Positions 8,306-17,614 are shown, counted from the stretch's first letter. The stretch is DNA of 64,000 bases from Limnohabitans sp. MMS-10A-192 (GCF_003063335.1 NZ_NERX01000001.1:620001-684000); one strand, 5' to 3'. Notes: generated by a model not told the origin, from the letters alone. Numbers and translations are program-made.

Positions 8306-9594
8306 ACTGCAGTCTCCCGGCGCTTGATTTCTTTTTCGATCTCGGTTTGGATTTCACCCCATTCGAGCATGTACTGTCGGCGAGTCAACTCAAACAAGCC
8401 CAAACCGGTCAGCATGACGAAGGCGCAACCAAACCAGCTGTCCAGTCCTTTGGCATTCAGACTGACGCCCATGAATTTGACGGTATCCCCGAGGGCCGAA
8501 TTCAGCTGCAAGTGGTAGACCATTTCAATCATGGCACCAGCACCGGCCAACATGACCAATGCAGTCAAAGCCAAGCCAAGGTAACTCGTCCAAATCTGTT
8601 TGAGCTTGCCAAACTTGGCCACCCGCAGGTTCATCATGATCAGGCTGGCAATGCCGCCCGGGGCGTACATGACCATGAACAGGAACACCAAGCCGAGGTA
8701 CAGCAACCAGGCCTTGGTCAGCTCCGACAGCAAGACAAAGGCAATGACCATCAAGATGGCGCCGATGATGGGGCCAAAGAAGAAGGTTGCGCCACCCAGA
8801 AAAGTGAACAGCAAATACGCCCCCGAGCGCCCTGCCCCCACCACTTCGGCCGTGACGATCTCGAAGTTGAGTGCCCCCAGGCCGCCCGCGATACCGGCAA
8901 AGAAACCGGCAATGATGAAGGCGATGTAACGCACACGCTGCGTGTTGTAACCAATGAACTCCACGCGCTCCGGATTGTCACGCACCGCATTCAGGATGCG
9001 GCCCAAAGGCGTTTGCGTGAAGGCGTACATGAGCGCCACACACACGAAGGTGTAAGCCGCGATCAGGTAATAGACCTGAATTTGCGGGCCGTAGTTGATG
9101 CCCAAAAAGGCTTGACCGGCCACACGGTTGCCCGACACACCGGCCTCGCCCCCGAAGAACTCCGAAAACATCAAGGACATGGCGAACACCAGCTCGGCCA
9201 CGCCCAAAGTGATCATGGCAAAGGGTGTGCCCGATTTGCGGGTGGTGACATAGCCCAGCAAGATGGCAAAGCCCATACCAGCCACGCCACCCACGATGGG
9301 CAAGAAACTGACCGGTATGTTGAGCTGTCCACCGCTGACCATGTTCAGCGCGTGAATGGCCATGTAAGAGCCCAGGCCCGTGTAGACCGCATGGCCGAAG
9401 CTCAGCATGCCGCCCTGCCCCAACAAAATGTTGTAGGACAGGCAGGCGATGATGGCGATGCCCATCTGGGCCAGCATGGTGGTGGACAAGTTGCTGGTGA
9501 AGACCAGTGGCGCAGCGATCAACACCAGCGCAAACAGGCTCCAGATGACCCAGCGGCCGACGTTGTAGGGTTTGAATTTGTATACGGCAGCCAT
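8302..9594 (-). CDS. livM: Liv-type ABC transporter permease LivM
   Basis: 430 residues, an inner-membrane protein with about 8-10 hydrophobic segments. The segment LSYNILLGQGGMLSFGHAVY is the LivM signature, and GRILNAVRDNPERVEFIGYN is the conserved loop contacting the ATPase. It is longer than typical LivM (about 300-420) because of a C-terminal extension with two extra hydrophobic stretches and a charged tail (LELTRRQYMLEWGEIQTEIE region). It lies 3 bases downstream of livH, consistent with one transcript. Confidence 0.92.
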   Translation of the reverse strand: MAAVYKFKPYNVGRWVIWSLFALVLIAAPLVFTSNLSTTMLAQMGIAIIACLSYNILLGQGGMLSFGHAVYTGLGSYMAIHALNMVSGGQLNIPVSFLPIVGGVAGMGFAILLGYVTTRKSGTPFAMITLGVAELVFAMSLMFSEFFGGEAGVSGNRVAGQAFLGINYGPQIQVYYLIAAYTFVCVALMYAFTQTPLGRILNAVRDNPERVEFIGYNTQRVRYIAFIIAGFFAGIAGGLGALNFEIVTAEVVGAGRSGAYLLFTFLGGATFFFGPIIGAILMVIAFVLLSELTKAWLLYLGLVFLFMVMYAPGGIASLIMMNLRVAKFGKLKQIWTSYLGLALTALVMLAGAGAMIEMVYHLQLNSALGDTVKFMGVSLNAKGLDSWFGCAFVMLTGLGLFELTRRQYMLEWGEIQTEIEKEIKRRETAV

Positions 9595-9597
9595 GTC

Positions 9598-10632
9598 TTA
9601 ACCCTCACGTGTGCCCAGAAGACCCTTGGGGCGGAAGATCAAAATCAGCACCAGGAACAAATACGGCAGGATCGGGGCGACCTGCGAAACCGTCAGCTTG
9701 GCAAAGGTGTTTTCCTGCGTTGCCGCCGATACGACCCATCCCATGTCCTTGGCCAAAACCAAATAAGAGTAGTCAATGGCCACGGCAAAAGTTTGGATCA
9801 CACCGATCAAAACCGAAGCCAAGAACGCGCCCGACAAGGAGCCCATGCCACCGACGACGACGACGACAAAGATCACCGAGCCCACGGTGGCGGCCATGGC
9901 GGGTTCAGTGACAAAGGTGCTGCCACCGATGACGCCAGCCAGACCAGCCAGGCCCGTGCCCGCGCCAAACACCAGCATGAAGACACGCGGCACGTTGTGC
10001 CCGAGCGCCTCGGCCATTTCAGGGTGGGTCAATGCCGCTTGAATCACCAGGCCAATGCGGGTGCGGGTGAGCAAAAGCCACAAGGACACCAGCATCAACA
10101 AAGCCACCAACATCATGAAGGCACGCGTGGCTGGAAATGGAGAACAGACGACACGAACAGCCGCGTCAGTGGCGTTGCACAACTCTGCGGGTGCTGCGCC
10201 CCAGACCAGACTCAAGCCATTGATGGAATGGGTGATCAAGGTGAATGCCGAGCTGCGCAAAATTTCAGGGGGCGTGAATTCGACCGCCGTGCGGCCCCAC
10301 ACCAGCTGAATCAACTCGAGCACCACATAAGACAAACCAAAGGTGACCAGCAGTTCTGGCACGTGGCCAAAGGGGTGCACCTTGCGAAGGGTCACGCGTT
10401 CGAACAAAGCACCGCAGGCGCCCACGAACAACGGGGCCAGCAGGAGCGCGGGCCAAAAACCGATCCACCCGGACAGGGTGTATCCGAAATAGGCGCCGAT
10501 CATGTAGAAACTGGCGTGCGCGAAATTGAGCACGCCCATCATGCTGAAAATCAAGGTCAGCCCAGAGCTGAGCATGAAGAGCAACAGCCCGTAACTGAGG
10601 CCGTTGAGCATGGAGATGATGAAAAACTCCAT
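9598..10632 (-). CDS. livH: Liv-type ABC transporter permease LivH
   Basis: 344 residues and strongly hydrophobic. The N-terminus MEFFIISMLNGLSYGLLLFM and the segment GVLNFAHASFYMIGAY are LivH hallmarks. An insert around residues 150-180 (between ITHSINGLSLVWG and RAFMMLVALLML) contains two cysteines and is longer than in E. coli LivH. It forms the membrane channel with LivM. A terminator-like hairpin at 10715-10748 separates it from the upstream binding-protein gene, so it is probably expressed at a lower level than the binding protein. Confidence 0.92.
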   Translation of the reverse strand: MEFFIISMLNGLSYGLLLFMLSSGLTLIFSMMGVLNFAHASFYMIGAYFGYTLSGWIGFWPALLLAPLFVGACGALFERVTLRKVHPFGHVPELLVTFGLSYVVLELIQLVWGRTAVEFTPPEILRSSAFTLITHSINGLSLVWGAAPAELCNATDAAVRVVCSPFPATRAFMMLVALLMLVSLWLLLTRTRIGLVIQAALTHPEMAEALGHNVPRVFMLVFGAGTGLAGLAGVIGGSTFVTEPAMAATVGSVIFVVVVVGGMGSLSGAFLASVLIGVIQTFAVAIDYSYLVLAKDMGWVVSAATQENTFAKLTVSQVAPILPYLFLVLILIFRPKGLLGTREG

Positions 10633-10714
10633 AAATACTGCTACTTTCCAGGCTTTGTGAGCCTAACTTCGTTACCGAAAGTGGGTTGCTGAAGGCGGTG
10701 TGTACACACCCAAG

Positions 10715-10748
10715 AAAAAGGCCCGACAACGGTGCATGTCATCGGGCC
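10715..10748 (-). terminator. Attenuating terminator between the binding-protein gene and livH
   Basis: GGCCCGA (10720-10726) pairs with TCGGGCC (10742-10748), and adjacent GAC/GTC can extend the stem past one bulge. On the minus strand the hairpin is followed by UUUUUC (complement of 10714-10719). Partial termination after a binding-protein gene is a common way to make more binding protein than permease. Confidence 0.75.
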
Positions 10749-10765
10749 CGCGAGCCAAACTCAAA

Positions 10766-11998
10766 TCAGCCGGGACGCTTCATCTGGCAGCTGGTCGGTG
10801 TGCTGGACACATACGATGGGAACTCCTTGACCGGTGCCAGCGTCATGCCGGTGTTTTCCGGGCTGTAGGGGTACTTCTTGTCGGCCTTTTGCCACACAGT
10901 CATGTACAGCGGTTGCTGCAGCTGGTGGTCGGTCTTGCGCATTTGGACTTCACCGTGATAGCTGTTGAAAGTCAGGCCTTCCAACGCGGCCGCCACTTTT
11001 GCGGGCTCTGTTGATTTGGCTTTGGCCATGGCAGCGCCCAGAGCGTTGTAGATGGAGATCACCGAGCCGGTGTAAAAATCGTCGTTGAACTTGGTCTTGA
11101 ACTCGGCCATCCACTTGCCCAGGTCACCCCCCATGTTGTAGTGGTTGTAGGCGATCTGGTAAACACGGCCCGCACCGCCTGTGCCCAAAGCCGTCGGGGT
11201 GCCGGACACACCTGTGTAATAAGTGTAGAACTTGCCGTTGTAGCCGCCTTCGTTGGCCGCTTTGACCAACAGTGCCAGGTCAGAGCCCCAGTTGCCTGTG
11301 ATCACGGTATCGGCACCAGAAGCTTTGATTTTGGCAATGTAGGGCGAGAAGTCACGCACCTGGGCCAGAGGGTGCAGGTCTTCGCCCACGATCTGAACGT
11401 CCGCACGTTTGCGTGCCAAATTTTCCTTGGCGAACTTGGCGACCTGGTGGCCGTGCGAGTAGTTCTGGTTGAACAGGTAGACCTTCTTGATGTCTTTTTG
11501 GTCGGCCATGAAGGTGGTCATGGCTTCGATCTTCATCGAGGTGTCGGCATCAAAGCGGAAGTGCCAGTAGCTGCACTTGCTGTTGGTGAAGTCAGGGTCC
11601 ACGGCCGAGTGGTTCAGGAAAATGATTTCCTTGCCGGGGTTGCGCTCGTTGTGTTTGTTCACCGCCTCGATCAGAGCACCGGCCACAGAAGAGCCGTTGC
11701 CTTGGGTGATGTAACGCACACCTTGGTCCATGGCGGCTTTGAGCGCGTTCAGGCTTTCAGCGGGGCTCAATTTGTTGTCGATGCCGATGACTTCGAACTT
11801 GACGCCCGCTGGATTGGTTTTGCTGAATTTTTCGGCAAAAAACTGAAAGCTCTTGAGCTGGTTGCTGCCGACCGGGGCCATCAGGCCAGACAAGGGGTCA
11901 ATCCAGGCGATTTTGACGGTCTCGCCTTTTTGGGCAAACGCGCCAAAGGCACATGTGGTCAATGCGGCGGCAGCGATCAAGCGGGTGGTGAATTTCAT
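10766..11998 (-). CDS. Liv-type ABC transporter periplasmic substrate-binding protein
   Basis: 410 residues with a Sec signal peptide (MKFTTRLIAAAALTTCAFGAFA, cleaved before QKG). The mature protein is a type I periplasmic-binding fold of the leucine-binding family (VKIAWIDPLSGLMAPVGSNQ; ITGNWGSDLALLVKAANEGG). AGGAGA precedes the ATG. A strong dyad at 12013-12057 sits just upstream of that ribosome-binding site. The ligand is uncertain: LivK-family proteins bind leucine/valine but also aromatic acids, amides or short carboxylates, and the neighbours here are acyl-CoA genes. Confidence 0.9.
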   Translation of the reverse strand: MKFTTRLIAAAALTTCAFGAFAQKGETVKIAWIDPLSGLMAPVGSNQLKSFQFFAEKFSKTNPAGVKFEVIGIDNKLSPAESLNALKAAMDQGVRYITQGNGSSVAGALIEAVNKHNERNPGKEIIFLNHSAVDPDFTNSKCSYWHFRFDADTSMKIEAMTTFMADQKDIKKVYLFNQNYSHGHQVAKFAKENLARKRADVQIVGEDLHPLAQVRDFSPYIAKIKASGADTVITGNWGSDLALLVKAANEGGYNGKFYTYYTGVSGTPTALGTGGAGRVYQIAYNHYNMGGDLGKWMAEFKTKFNDDFYTGSVISIYNALGAAMAKAKSTEPAKVAAALEGLTFNSYHGEVQMRKTDHQLQQPLYMTVWQKADKKYPYSPENTGMTLAPVKEFPSYVSSTPTSCQMKRPG

Positions 11999-12012
11999 TC
12001 AAAGTCTCCTGC

Positions 12013-12057
12013 GTTTGTGAATCAGACGATGTCAGCGTAACCGCTGATTTCACAAAC
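12013..12057. promoter_or_regulatory. Dyad upstream of the Liv binding-protein gene (operator or leader hairpin)
   Basis: GTTTGTGAATCAG (12013-12025) is the reverse complement, apart from one inserted base, of CTGATTTCACAAAC (12044-12057). Nested inside is TCAGCG (12032-12037) against CGCTGA (12042-12047). The structure ends directly before the AGGAGA of the downstream gene. As DNA it could be an operator; as RNA a hairpin next to the ribosome-binding site. Confidence 0.55.
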
Positions 12058-12088
12058 ACGCTCGGGGTTTGCACCTAAGCCGTATCAC

Positions 12089-12112
12089 CCGTGCGACTTG
12101 AGTGCCGCACGG
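12089..12112 (-). other. Hairpin downstream of the acyl-CoA ligase gene
   Basis: CCGTGCG (12089-12095) pairs with CGCACGG (12106-12112) 16 bases after the ligase stop. No U-run follows on the minus strand, so a Rho-independent terminator is doubtful. Confidence 0.35.
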
Positions 12113-12127
12113 TTGACTTGATGCGCA

Positions 12128-13756
12128 TCAAAGGCCAGGCAAGACGTAGTCCGTCAGTTGTTCGCGCAGGCGGGTTTTGAGCATCTTGCCGGTCGCACCC
12201 AACGGGATGGCATCGACAAACACGACATCATCGGGTATCTGCCACTTCGCGGTTTTGCCGTCATAAAACTGGATCAATTCATCGCGTGTGACTTCAGCGC
12301 CCGGTTTCTTGACCACGCACACGATGGGGCGCTCATCCCACTTGGGGTGGCGAATGCCAATGCAAGCGGCCATGGCCACGGCGGGGTGTGCCATGGCGAT
12401 GTTTTCCACATCGATCGAGCTGATCCACTCGCCGCCAGACTTGATCACGTCCTTGCTGCGGTCGGTGATCTGCATGAAACCATCGGCATCGATGGTGGCC
12501 ACATCACCCGTGGGGAACCAGCCATCCACCAACGGGCTGGCGCCTTCTTGTTTGAAATACGAGGCGATGACCCACGGCCCTTGCACCAGCAAGTCCCCTG
12601 CGGCCTTGCCGTCGTGTGGCAGCTCTTTGCCCTGCTCGTCCACGATCTTCATCTCGATGCCAAAGATGCAACGGCCCTGCTTCATCCGCAGCTTCATTTG
12701 CTCGGCTTCGGGCAAATTCTGGTGCTTGTTTTTGAGTGTGCACAAAGTGCCCAAGGGGCTGAGTTCGGTCATGCCCCAGGCGTGCAGCACATCCACGCCG
12801 TAGTCTTCGCGGAAGGCGGTGATCATGGCCGGTGGGCAAGCCGAGCCGCCAATGACGGTGCGGTTGAGCTTGGAGAACTTCAACCCCGCAGGCTTCATGT
12901 GGCCCAACAGCATTTGCCACACGGTGGGCACGCCCGCCGCAAAGGTCACGCCTTCGGCTTCGATCAATTCGTAGACCGATTTGCCGTCCAAGGCGGGGCC
13001 CGGGAAGACCAACTTGGCACCCACCATGGCCGCGCTGTAAGGGATGCCCCATGCATTGACGTGGAACATGGGCACAACGGGCAAGATCGAGTCACGTGCG
13101 GACATGCACATCACATCGGGCAAAGCCGCGGCGTAAGCATGCAAGATGGTCGATCGGTGGCTGTACAGCGCGCCCTTGGGGTTGCCCGTGGTGCCGCTGG
13201 TGTAACACAGGGTGCAAGCGGTGTTTTCATCCAATTCGGGCCAGGTGTAGCGGTCGGACTGCTGGCCGATCCAGGCTTCGTAGCTGACCAAGCCGGGAAT
13301 GCCCGAATCGGCCGGCAGCTTGTCGGCATCGCACAGCGCCACATATTGGCGGATCGTGGGGCACTTGGCGTGCACCGCTTGCACCAAGGGCAAGAAGCTC
13401 ATGTCAAAGCACAGCACCTGGTCTTCGGCATGGTTGGCGATCCAGGCGATCTGGTCGGGGTGCAGGCGCGGGTTGATGGTGTGCAACACGCGGCCGGAGC
13501 CGCTCACGCCAAAGTACAGCTCCAGGTGACGGTAACCGTTCCAAGCCAGCGTGGCCACACGGCTGCCGTGCGCCATTGTCATACCGTCCAGTGTGTTGGC
13601 CACCTGGCGCGAGCGCTTGGCAGCAGCAGCCCAGTTGTAGCGGTGGATGTCGCCTTCAACGCGGCGCGAGACGATCTCGCCATCGCCGTGGTGACGCTCG
13701 GCAAATTCGATCAAGGAAGAAATCAGCAAAGATTGCTGTTGCATCAGTCCCAGCAT
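12128..13756 (-). CDS. Acyl-CoA ligase, AlkK/DmdB-like
   Basis: 542 residues from the ATG at 13756, which has AGGAGA about 5 bases upstream; an upstream in-frame ATG at 13789 falls inside the palindrome and lacks a ribosome-binding site. Adenylate-forming motifs: [16 protein letters not shown] (P-loop), [22 protein letters not shown] and [15 protein letters not shown]; the C-terminal lysine is in [13 protein letters not shown]. The N-terminus [16 protein letters not shown] is typical of the medium-chain AlkK and 3-methylmercaptopropionyl-CoA ligase DmdB group. It activates a carboxylic acid with ATP and CoA, feeding the beta-oxidation genes nearby. The exact acid is unknown. Confidence 0.9.
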   Translation of the reverse strand: MLGLMQQQSLLISSLIEFAERHHGDGEIVSRRVEGDIHRYNWAAAAKRSRQVANTLDGMTMAHGSRVATLAWNGYRHLELYFGVSGSGRVLHTINPRLHPDQIAWIANHAEDQVLCFDMSFLPLVQAVHAKCPTIRQYVALCDADKLPADSGIPGLVSYEAWIGQQSDRYTWPELDENTACTLCYTSGTTGNPKGALYSHRSTILHAYAAALPDVMCMSARDSILPVVPMFHVNAWGIPYSAAMVGAKLVFPGPALDGKSVYELIEAEGVTFAAGVPTVWQMLLGHMKPAGLKFSKLNRTVIGGSACPPAMITAFREDYGVDVLHAWGMTELSPLGTLCTLKNKHQNLPEAEQMKLRMKQGRCIFGIEMKIVDEQGKELPHDGKAAGDLLVQGPWVIASYFKQEGASPLVDGWFPTGDVATIDADGFMQITDRSKDVIKSGGEWISSIDVENIAMAHPAVAMAACIGIRHPKWDERPIVCVVKKPGAEVTRDELIQFYDGKTAKWQIPDDVVFVDAIPLGATGKMLKTRLREQLTDYVLPGL

Positions 13757-13778
13757 GGGGGTCTCCTGTTGGTGGTGG

Positions 13779-13794
13779 ATTGAATGCATTCATT
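13779..13794. promoter_or_regulatory. Palindrome in the acyl-CoA ligase promoter region
   Basis: TGAATGCATTCA (13781-13792) is a perfect 12-base palindrome; with flanks the arms are 8 bases with one mismatch. It lies 23-38 bases upstream of the ligase ATG, where a repressor would block transcription. It differs in sequence from the 6748-6771 element. The divergent selO promoter must also lie in this 116-base gap. Confidence 0.45.
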
Positions 13795-13872
13795 TTGCAC
13801 CCGCCTAACCCACCGGCTCGAACGAAGACCCGTCAAACCATGTGTCCTTGTCAAGGGCGTGACAATCGAGCC

Positions 13873-15405
13873 ATGTTTTCAGCCTCTGCGCCCTCTTCTG
13901 CCCCATCGCCCAGCTGGGATTGGACACACCGCCTGACCCAATTGGGTCCGCGTTTTTTCACTCGGCTGCAGCCCACGCCTTTGGCCGCGCCGGTCTGGGC
14001 CATGCGCAACCGGGCCTTGCTGGACGAGCTGGGCTGGTCATCGGACTTGCTGGACGACGCGCACCTGAGCGCCTTTGCCGGCAACAGCGTGCTGCCCGGC
14101 TCGGACCCCATGGCCACGGTGTACAGCGGTCACCAATTCGGCCAATGGGCAGGCCAGCTGGGCGACGGCCGCGCCATTTGGCTGGGCGAGGCGCCGTCTC
14201 GGCTGGGTCCGCAAGAAATCCAGCTCAAGGGCGCAGGCAGAACACCCTACTCTCGCGGCGGCGATGGCCGTGCGGTGTTGCGATCGAGCATCCGTGAATA
14301 CCTGTGCAGCGAAGCCATGCACGGTCTGGGCATTGCCACCACCCGGGCCCTGTGCCTGGTGGCCTCCCCCGAGCCGGTGCGGCGCGAAACCCTTGAGACC
14401 GCAGCCCTTGTGACCCGCTTGGCGCCCAGCTTTTTGCGCTTTGGGCATTTTGAGCACTTTGCTGCACAAGGCGATGTGGACAGCCTGCGGACGTTGGCAG
14501 ACCACGCGATCGCTCACCACCTGCCCGAATGCCATGCGCGTGCAGAACACCTGAACGGCAATGTCTATGCGGCTTTGCTGCAGGTGGTGCAAGAGCGCAC
14601 GGCGCATTTGCTGGCGCAGTGGCAAGCGGTGGGCTTTTGCCACGGCGTGATGAACACCGACAACATGAGCCTGCTGGGCCTGACCATCGACTACGGCCCC
14701 TTCCAGTTCATGGACGGTTTTGACCCCGGCCACATCTGCAACCACACCGACACCCAGGGCCGCTACGCCTACAGCCGCCAGCCCAACATCGCTTACTGGA
14801 ACCTGTTTTGCCTGGCGCAAGCCCTGTTGCCATTGATCGAAGACCAGGACCTGACCTTGCAAGTGCTGGAGGGCTACAAAACCGGTTTCCCTCGCGAACT
14901 GGGCGATGCCATGCGGGCCAAGCTGGGGCTGACGGGCGATTTGGCCACCGAAGACCAGCGCGAAGCCGACTGGCAACTGGTCGAGGACTTGCTGCAACTG
15001 CTGGCCTCAGAGCGGGTGGACTACACCCTGTTTTGGCGACGCCTGAGCCATGCGGTGGCCAGCGGATGGGGTCAGCACAAGCCACACGCCCCTGCCACCG
15101 ACGTCCAAGACCTGTTGATCGACCGCCATCGCTGGCAAGCTTGGCTCAGCCGTTACCAAGCGCGCCTGGGCCAGGCTGACTTGGCCCAGATCGGACAAAC
15201 CATGTTGCGCACCAACCCCAAGTTTGTTTTGCGCAACCACCTGGCAGAACTTGCGATCCGCCAAGCGCAGACGGGTGACTACTCGGAAATCGAGACCCTT
15301 CACAACTTGCTAAAGTCCCCCTTCGACGAGCATCTGGGCTTTGAAGCCCATGCCGACTTGCCGCCCGACTGGGCCAGCCAACTGGAAATCAGCTGTTCAT
15401 CATGA
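13873..15405 (+). CDS. selO: Protein adenylyltransferase SelO (YdiU family)
   Basis: 510 residues, close to the usual 480-520. Pseudokinase-fold signatures: [37 protein letters not shown] and [18 protein letters not shown] (H257-D263 region, with the metal-binding DYGPF). SelO transfers AMP from ATP to hydroxyl side chains and is linked to redox stress in bacteria. The ATG at 13873 was chosen because the frame further upstream overlaps the divergent ligase gene and has no family similarity. Despite the name, this protein has no selenocysteine: its C-terminus ends in CSS encoded by ordinary codons. It overlaps msrB by 4 bases, a sensible partnership in oxidative-damage response. Confidence 0.93.
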   Translation: MFSASAPSSAPSPSWDWTHRLTQLGPRFFTRLQPTPLAAPVWAMRNRALLDELGWSSDLLDDAHLSAFAGNSVLPGSDPMATVYSGHQFGQWAGQLGDGRAIWLGEAPSRLGPQEIQLKGAGRTPYSRGGDGRAVLRSSIREYLCSEAMHGLGIATTRALCLVASPEPVRRETLETAALVTRLAPSFLRFGHFEHFAAQGDVDSLRTLADHAIAHHLPECHARAEHLNGNVYAALLQVVQERTAHLLAQWQAVGFCHGVMNTDNMSLLGLTIDYGPFQFMDGFDPGHICNHTDTQGRYAYSRQPNIAYWNLFCLAQALLPLIEDQDLTLQVLEGYKTGFPRELGDAMRAKLGLTGDLATEDQREADWQLVEDLLQLLASERVDYTLFWRRLSHAVASGWGQHKPHAPATDVQDLLIDRHRWQAWLSRYQARLGQADLAQIGQTMLRTNPKFVLRNHLAELAIRQAQTGDYSEIETLHNLLKSPFDEHLGFEAHADLPPDWASQLEISCSS

Positions 15406-15806
15406 GCCTCATCAAAACCGAACAAGAATGGCGCGACATTTTGCAAGCCAAAGGCGCCGAGCCTGTGGCCTACGCCGTGACCCGCCAAGCCGCCACCGAG
15501 CGCCCCTACACCGGCAAATACGAAGCCCACTGGGAGCCCGGCACCTACCGTTGCGTCTGCTGCGATGCCGAGCTGTTCAAGTCGGACACCAAATTTGACG
15601 CCGGTTGTGGCTGGCCGAGCTTTTCGCAGGCCATCACCGACACGGCCATTCAGGAACATGTGGACCGCAGCCACGGCATGACACGGGTTGAAACCGTGTG
15701 CGCCCAATGCGGCGCACACCTCGGTCATGTGTTCGAAGACGGCCCAGCCCCCACCGGCCTGCGCTACTGCATGAACTCGGCTTCGTTAGACTTCGAGCCT
15801 CTGTGA
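15402..15806 (+). CDS. msrB: Peptide-methionine (R)-S-oxide reductase MsrB
   Basis: 134 residues. It has two zinc-binding CxxC pairs (C51/C54 and C100/C103), the motif GCGWPSF, and the catalytic cysteine C123 in [11 protein letters not shown]. It reduces methionine-R-sulfoxide in proteins in the cytoplasm. The start codon overlaps the selO stop (ATGA), indicating coupled translation. A short open region of 24 bases separates it from yciB. Confidence 0.96.
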   Translation: MSLIKTEQEWRDILQAKGAEPVAYAVTRQAATERPYTGKYEAHWEPGTYRCVCCDAELFKSDTKFDAGCGWPSFSQAITDTAIQEHVDRSHGMTRVETVCAQCGAHLGHVFEDGPAPTGLRYCMNSASLDFEPL

Positions 15807-15830
15807 CGAACCCGGCCAACGATTGATTTC

Positions 15831-16361
15831 ATGAAATTCCTGATCGACTTTTTCCCCATTGCATTGTTTTTTGGGGCCTACAAAATGGCCGACATCTACA
15901 CCGCCACAGCGGTGTTGATGGTCGCCACCGTGGTCCAAACCGCCCTGATTTACAAGTTGGACGGCAAGCTGCAAACCATGCACAAGATCACGCTGGTGTT
16001 GGTGCTGGGCTTTGGCGCCTTGACACTGGGCCTGCACGATGAGCGCTTCATCAAATGGAAGCCCACCTTGCTTTACACCGGCTTGGCCGTGGCTTTGGCC
16101 ATCGCGCATTGGGCGATGAAGAAGAACTTCCTGCAAATGATGCTGGGCCAACAACTGCAACTGCCTGGCCGCGTTTGGCACCGACTGAACATCGCCTGGA
16201 TGCTGTATTGCCTGTTCATGGCCGCCATCAATGCCTATGTCGCCACCTATTTTTCGACCGAAGACTGGGTCAACTTCAAAGTCTGGGGCTACGTGTTCCC
16301 CTTGGTGTTCATCGTGGCGCAAGGCGTTTACGTGGCCCGTCACCTGCCCAAGGACCAATAA
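15831..16361 (+). CDS. yciB: Septation protein A / inner-membrane protein YciB
   Basis: 176 residues and about five transmembrane segments. [18 protein letters not shown] and the later segments LMVATVVQT and [19 protein letters not shown] are typical of YciB/IspZ. The family influences cell-envelope integrity and division-site synthesis. It lies in the selO-msrB-yciB-bolA-parvulin run that is common in Burkholderiales. No signal peptide; inner-membrane location. Confidence 0.95.
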   Translation: MKFLIDFFPIALFFGAYKMADIYTATAVLMVATVVQTALIYKLDGKLQTMHKITLVLVLGFGALTLGLHDERFIKWKPTLLYTGLAVALAIAHWAMKKNFLQMMLGQQLQLPGRVWHRLNIAWMLYCLFMAAINAYVATYFSTEDWVNFKVWGYVFPLVFIVAQGVYVARHLPKDQ

Positions 16362-16366
16362 AGCCC

Positions 16367-16627
16367 ATGAGCACCGTTGCCGAACAAATTCACGCTCGTC
16401 TGTCCGAGCGCCTGCAGCCGACAGCATTGAAGGTGATCGATGAAAGCGCTTCGCACGCCGGTCACGCGGGCGCCAGCGCCACCGGGCAAGGCAGCCACAT
16501 GCGTGTGTGCATTGCTTCACCTTTGTTTACACCCCTGTCACGCGTTCAGCGCCATCGCCTTGTGTATGATGCGCTGCAAGATTTCATCGACCAAGGCTTG
16601 CACGCCTTGGCCATTGAGCTGATCTGA
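16367..16627 (+). CDS. BolA-family protein
   Basis: 86 residues, beginning five bases after the yciB stop. The fold motif VIDESASHAGHAG followed by HMRVCIASPLF matches the BolA family, including the conserved histidine used to bind Fe-S clusters with monothiol glutaredoxins. The C-terminus HRLVYDALQDFIDQGLHALAIE is the class-typical helix. It probably acts in iron-sulfur or stress regulation in the cytoplasm. The glutaredoxin partner is not in the window. Confidence 0.92.
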   Translation: MSTVAEQIHARLSERLQPTALKVIDESASHAGHAGASATGQGSHMRVCIASPLFTPLSRVQRHRLVYDALQDFIDQGLHALAIELI

Positions 16628-16631
16628 ACTT

Positions 16632-16640
16632 CCCCCCCCC
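16632..16640 (+). repeat. C9 homopolymer tract between bolA and the parvulin gene
   Basis: Nine consecutive C residues in the 54-base gap, 42 bases upstream of the parvulin ATG. Tracts of this length are prone to slippage and could change promoter or leader spacing. Confidence 0.6.
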
Positions 16641-16681
16641 TTTGTTTCATACCTGACGAACCGTCATTGAGGAAAGAATCC

Positions 16682-17461
16682 ATGAAAAAGCAAATGCTCA
16701 GCGCCGCGACCGCCGTTTTGGCATTGATGGCTGCGCCAGCTTTCGCCCAAAACCTTGCTGTGGTCAACGGCAAACCCGTGCCCTCCTCCCGCGTGGATGT
16801 GCTCAAGCAACAAGTGGAAGCTTCTGGCCGCCCTGTGACCCCCGAAGTCTTGGCACAAATCAAGGAAGAATTGGTTGCCCGCGAAGTGTTCATGCAAGAA
16901 GCCAAAAAGCGTGGCTTGGATGCCTCCGACGAGTACAAAAACCAGATTGAACTGGCCCGCCAGACCATCCTGATCCGCCAGCTGTTTGCCGACTTCCAGA
17001 AGAAAAACCCTGTGACCGATGCCGACATCAAGGCTGAATACGACAAGTTCGTGGCCGCCAACGGTGGCAAGGAATACCGCGCTCGCCACATCCTGGTGGA
17101 AAAAGAAGACGAAGCCAAGGCTTTGATTGCTGACATCAAGAAAGGCGCCAAGTTTGAAGACCTGGCCAAGAAGGCCTCCAAAGACCCAGGCTCCGGTGCC
17201 AACGGTGGTGACCTCGACTGGGCAGCGGCTGGCAGCTATGTGCCCGAGTTTTCCGGTGCCATGGTCAAACTGGACAAAGGCCAGATGACAGAAACCCCGG
17301 TCAAGAGCCAGTTCGGTTTCCACATCATCCGCGTGGACGATGTGCGTGAAGCCCAATTGCCCAAGCTGGAAGAAGTCAAGCCCCAGATCGCCCAGCAGTT
17401 GCAACAGCAAAAGCTCAGCGGCTTCCAGGAAAGCTTGCGCTCCAAAGCCAAGATCCAGTGA
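16682..17461 (+). CDS. Periplasmic parvulin-type peptidyl-prolyl isomerase
   Basis: 259 residues with a signal peptide (about 1-22, cleaved after AFA). A SurA-like N-terminal helical region is followed by a rotamase (PpiC, PF00639) domain around 125-220 with RARHILV, DLAKKASKDPGSGANGGDL and GFHIIRVDDVR. It should assist folding of exported and outer-membrane proteins. The ATG at 16682 has GAGGAAAG upstream and was preferred over an ATG 15 bases earlier. A strong terminator follows at 17484. Confidence 0.93.
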   Translation: MKKQMLSAATAVLALMAAPAFAQNLAVVNGKPVPSSRVDVLKQQVEASGRPVTPEVLAQIKEELVAREVFMQEAKKRGLDASDEYKNQIELARQTILIRQLFADFQKKNPVTDADIKAEYDKFVAANGGKEYRARHILVEKEDEAKALIADIKKGAKFEDLAKKASKDPGSGANGGDLDWAAAGSYVPEFSGAMVKLDKGQMTETPVKSQFGFHIIRVDDVREAQLPKLEEVKPQIAQQLQQQKLSGFQESLRSKAKIQ

Positions 17462-17483
17462 TCTGAGCCCGGTGCTCGAATCC

Positions 17484-17509
17484 AAAACGCGGCTTCGGCC
17501 GCGTTTTTT
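17484..17509 (+). terminator. Rho-independent terminator after the parvulin gene
   Basis: AAAACGCGGC (17484-17493) pairs with GCCGCGTTTT (17498-17507) around a UUCG tetraloop, followed by further U residues. It is a near-ideal intrinsic terminator. Confidence 0.92.
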
Positions 17510-17597
17510 GTTGGTGCGCATTGCGGTGACGTACGCTCTGGGGCTGCGAGCGCTGGCCCAGAGCTGTTGGTCTGCATGAGTGGCCAACTTCACAAGC

Positions 17598-17606
17598 TGG
17601 GATAAT
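17598..17606 (+). promoter_or_regulatory. Extended -10 promoter element of rlhA, possibly leaderless
   Basis: TGGGATAAT (extended -10 form TGnGATAAT) ends 8 bases before the ATG at 17615, so transcription should begin at or within a base or two of the start codon. No Shine-Dalgarno sequence is present. The same arrangement precedes map. Confidence 0.5.
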
Positions 17607-17614
17607 CCCAACCC

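Noticed and set aside
8287..10692. 801-codon plus-strand open frame opposite livM/livH
   Set aside because: It mirrors well-supported transporter genes, has a composition rich in His, Gln and Arg with no recognisable domain, and arises from the codon bias of GC-rich genes.
13873..15405. SelO as a selenoprotein, with mnmH suggesting a selenium gene set
   Set aside because: The selO frame has no in-frame TGA recoding, and mnmH is distant; there is no selA, selB, selC or selD in the window.
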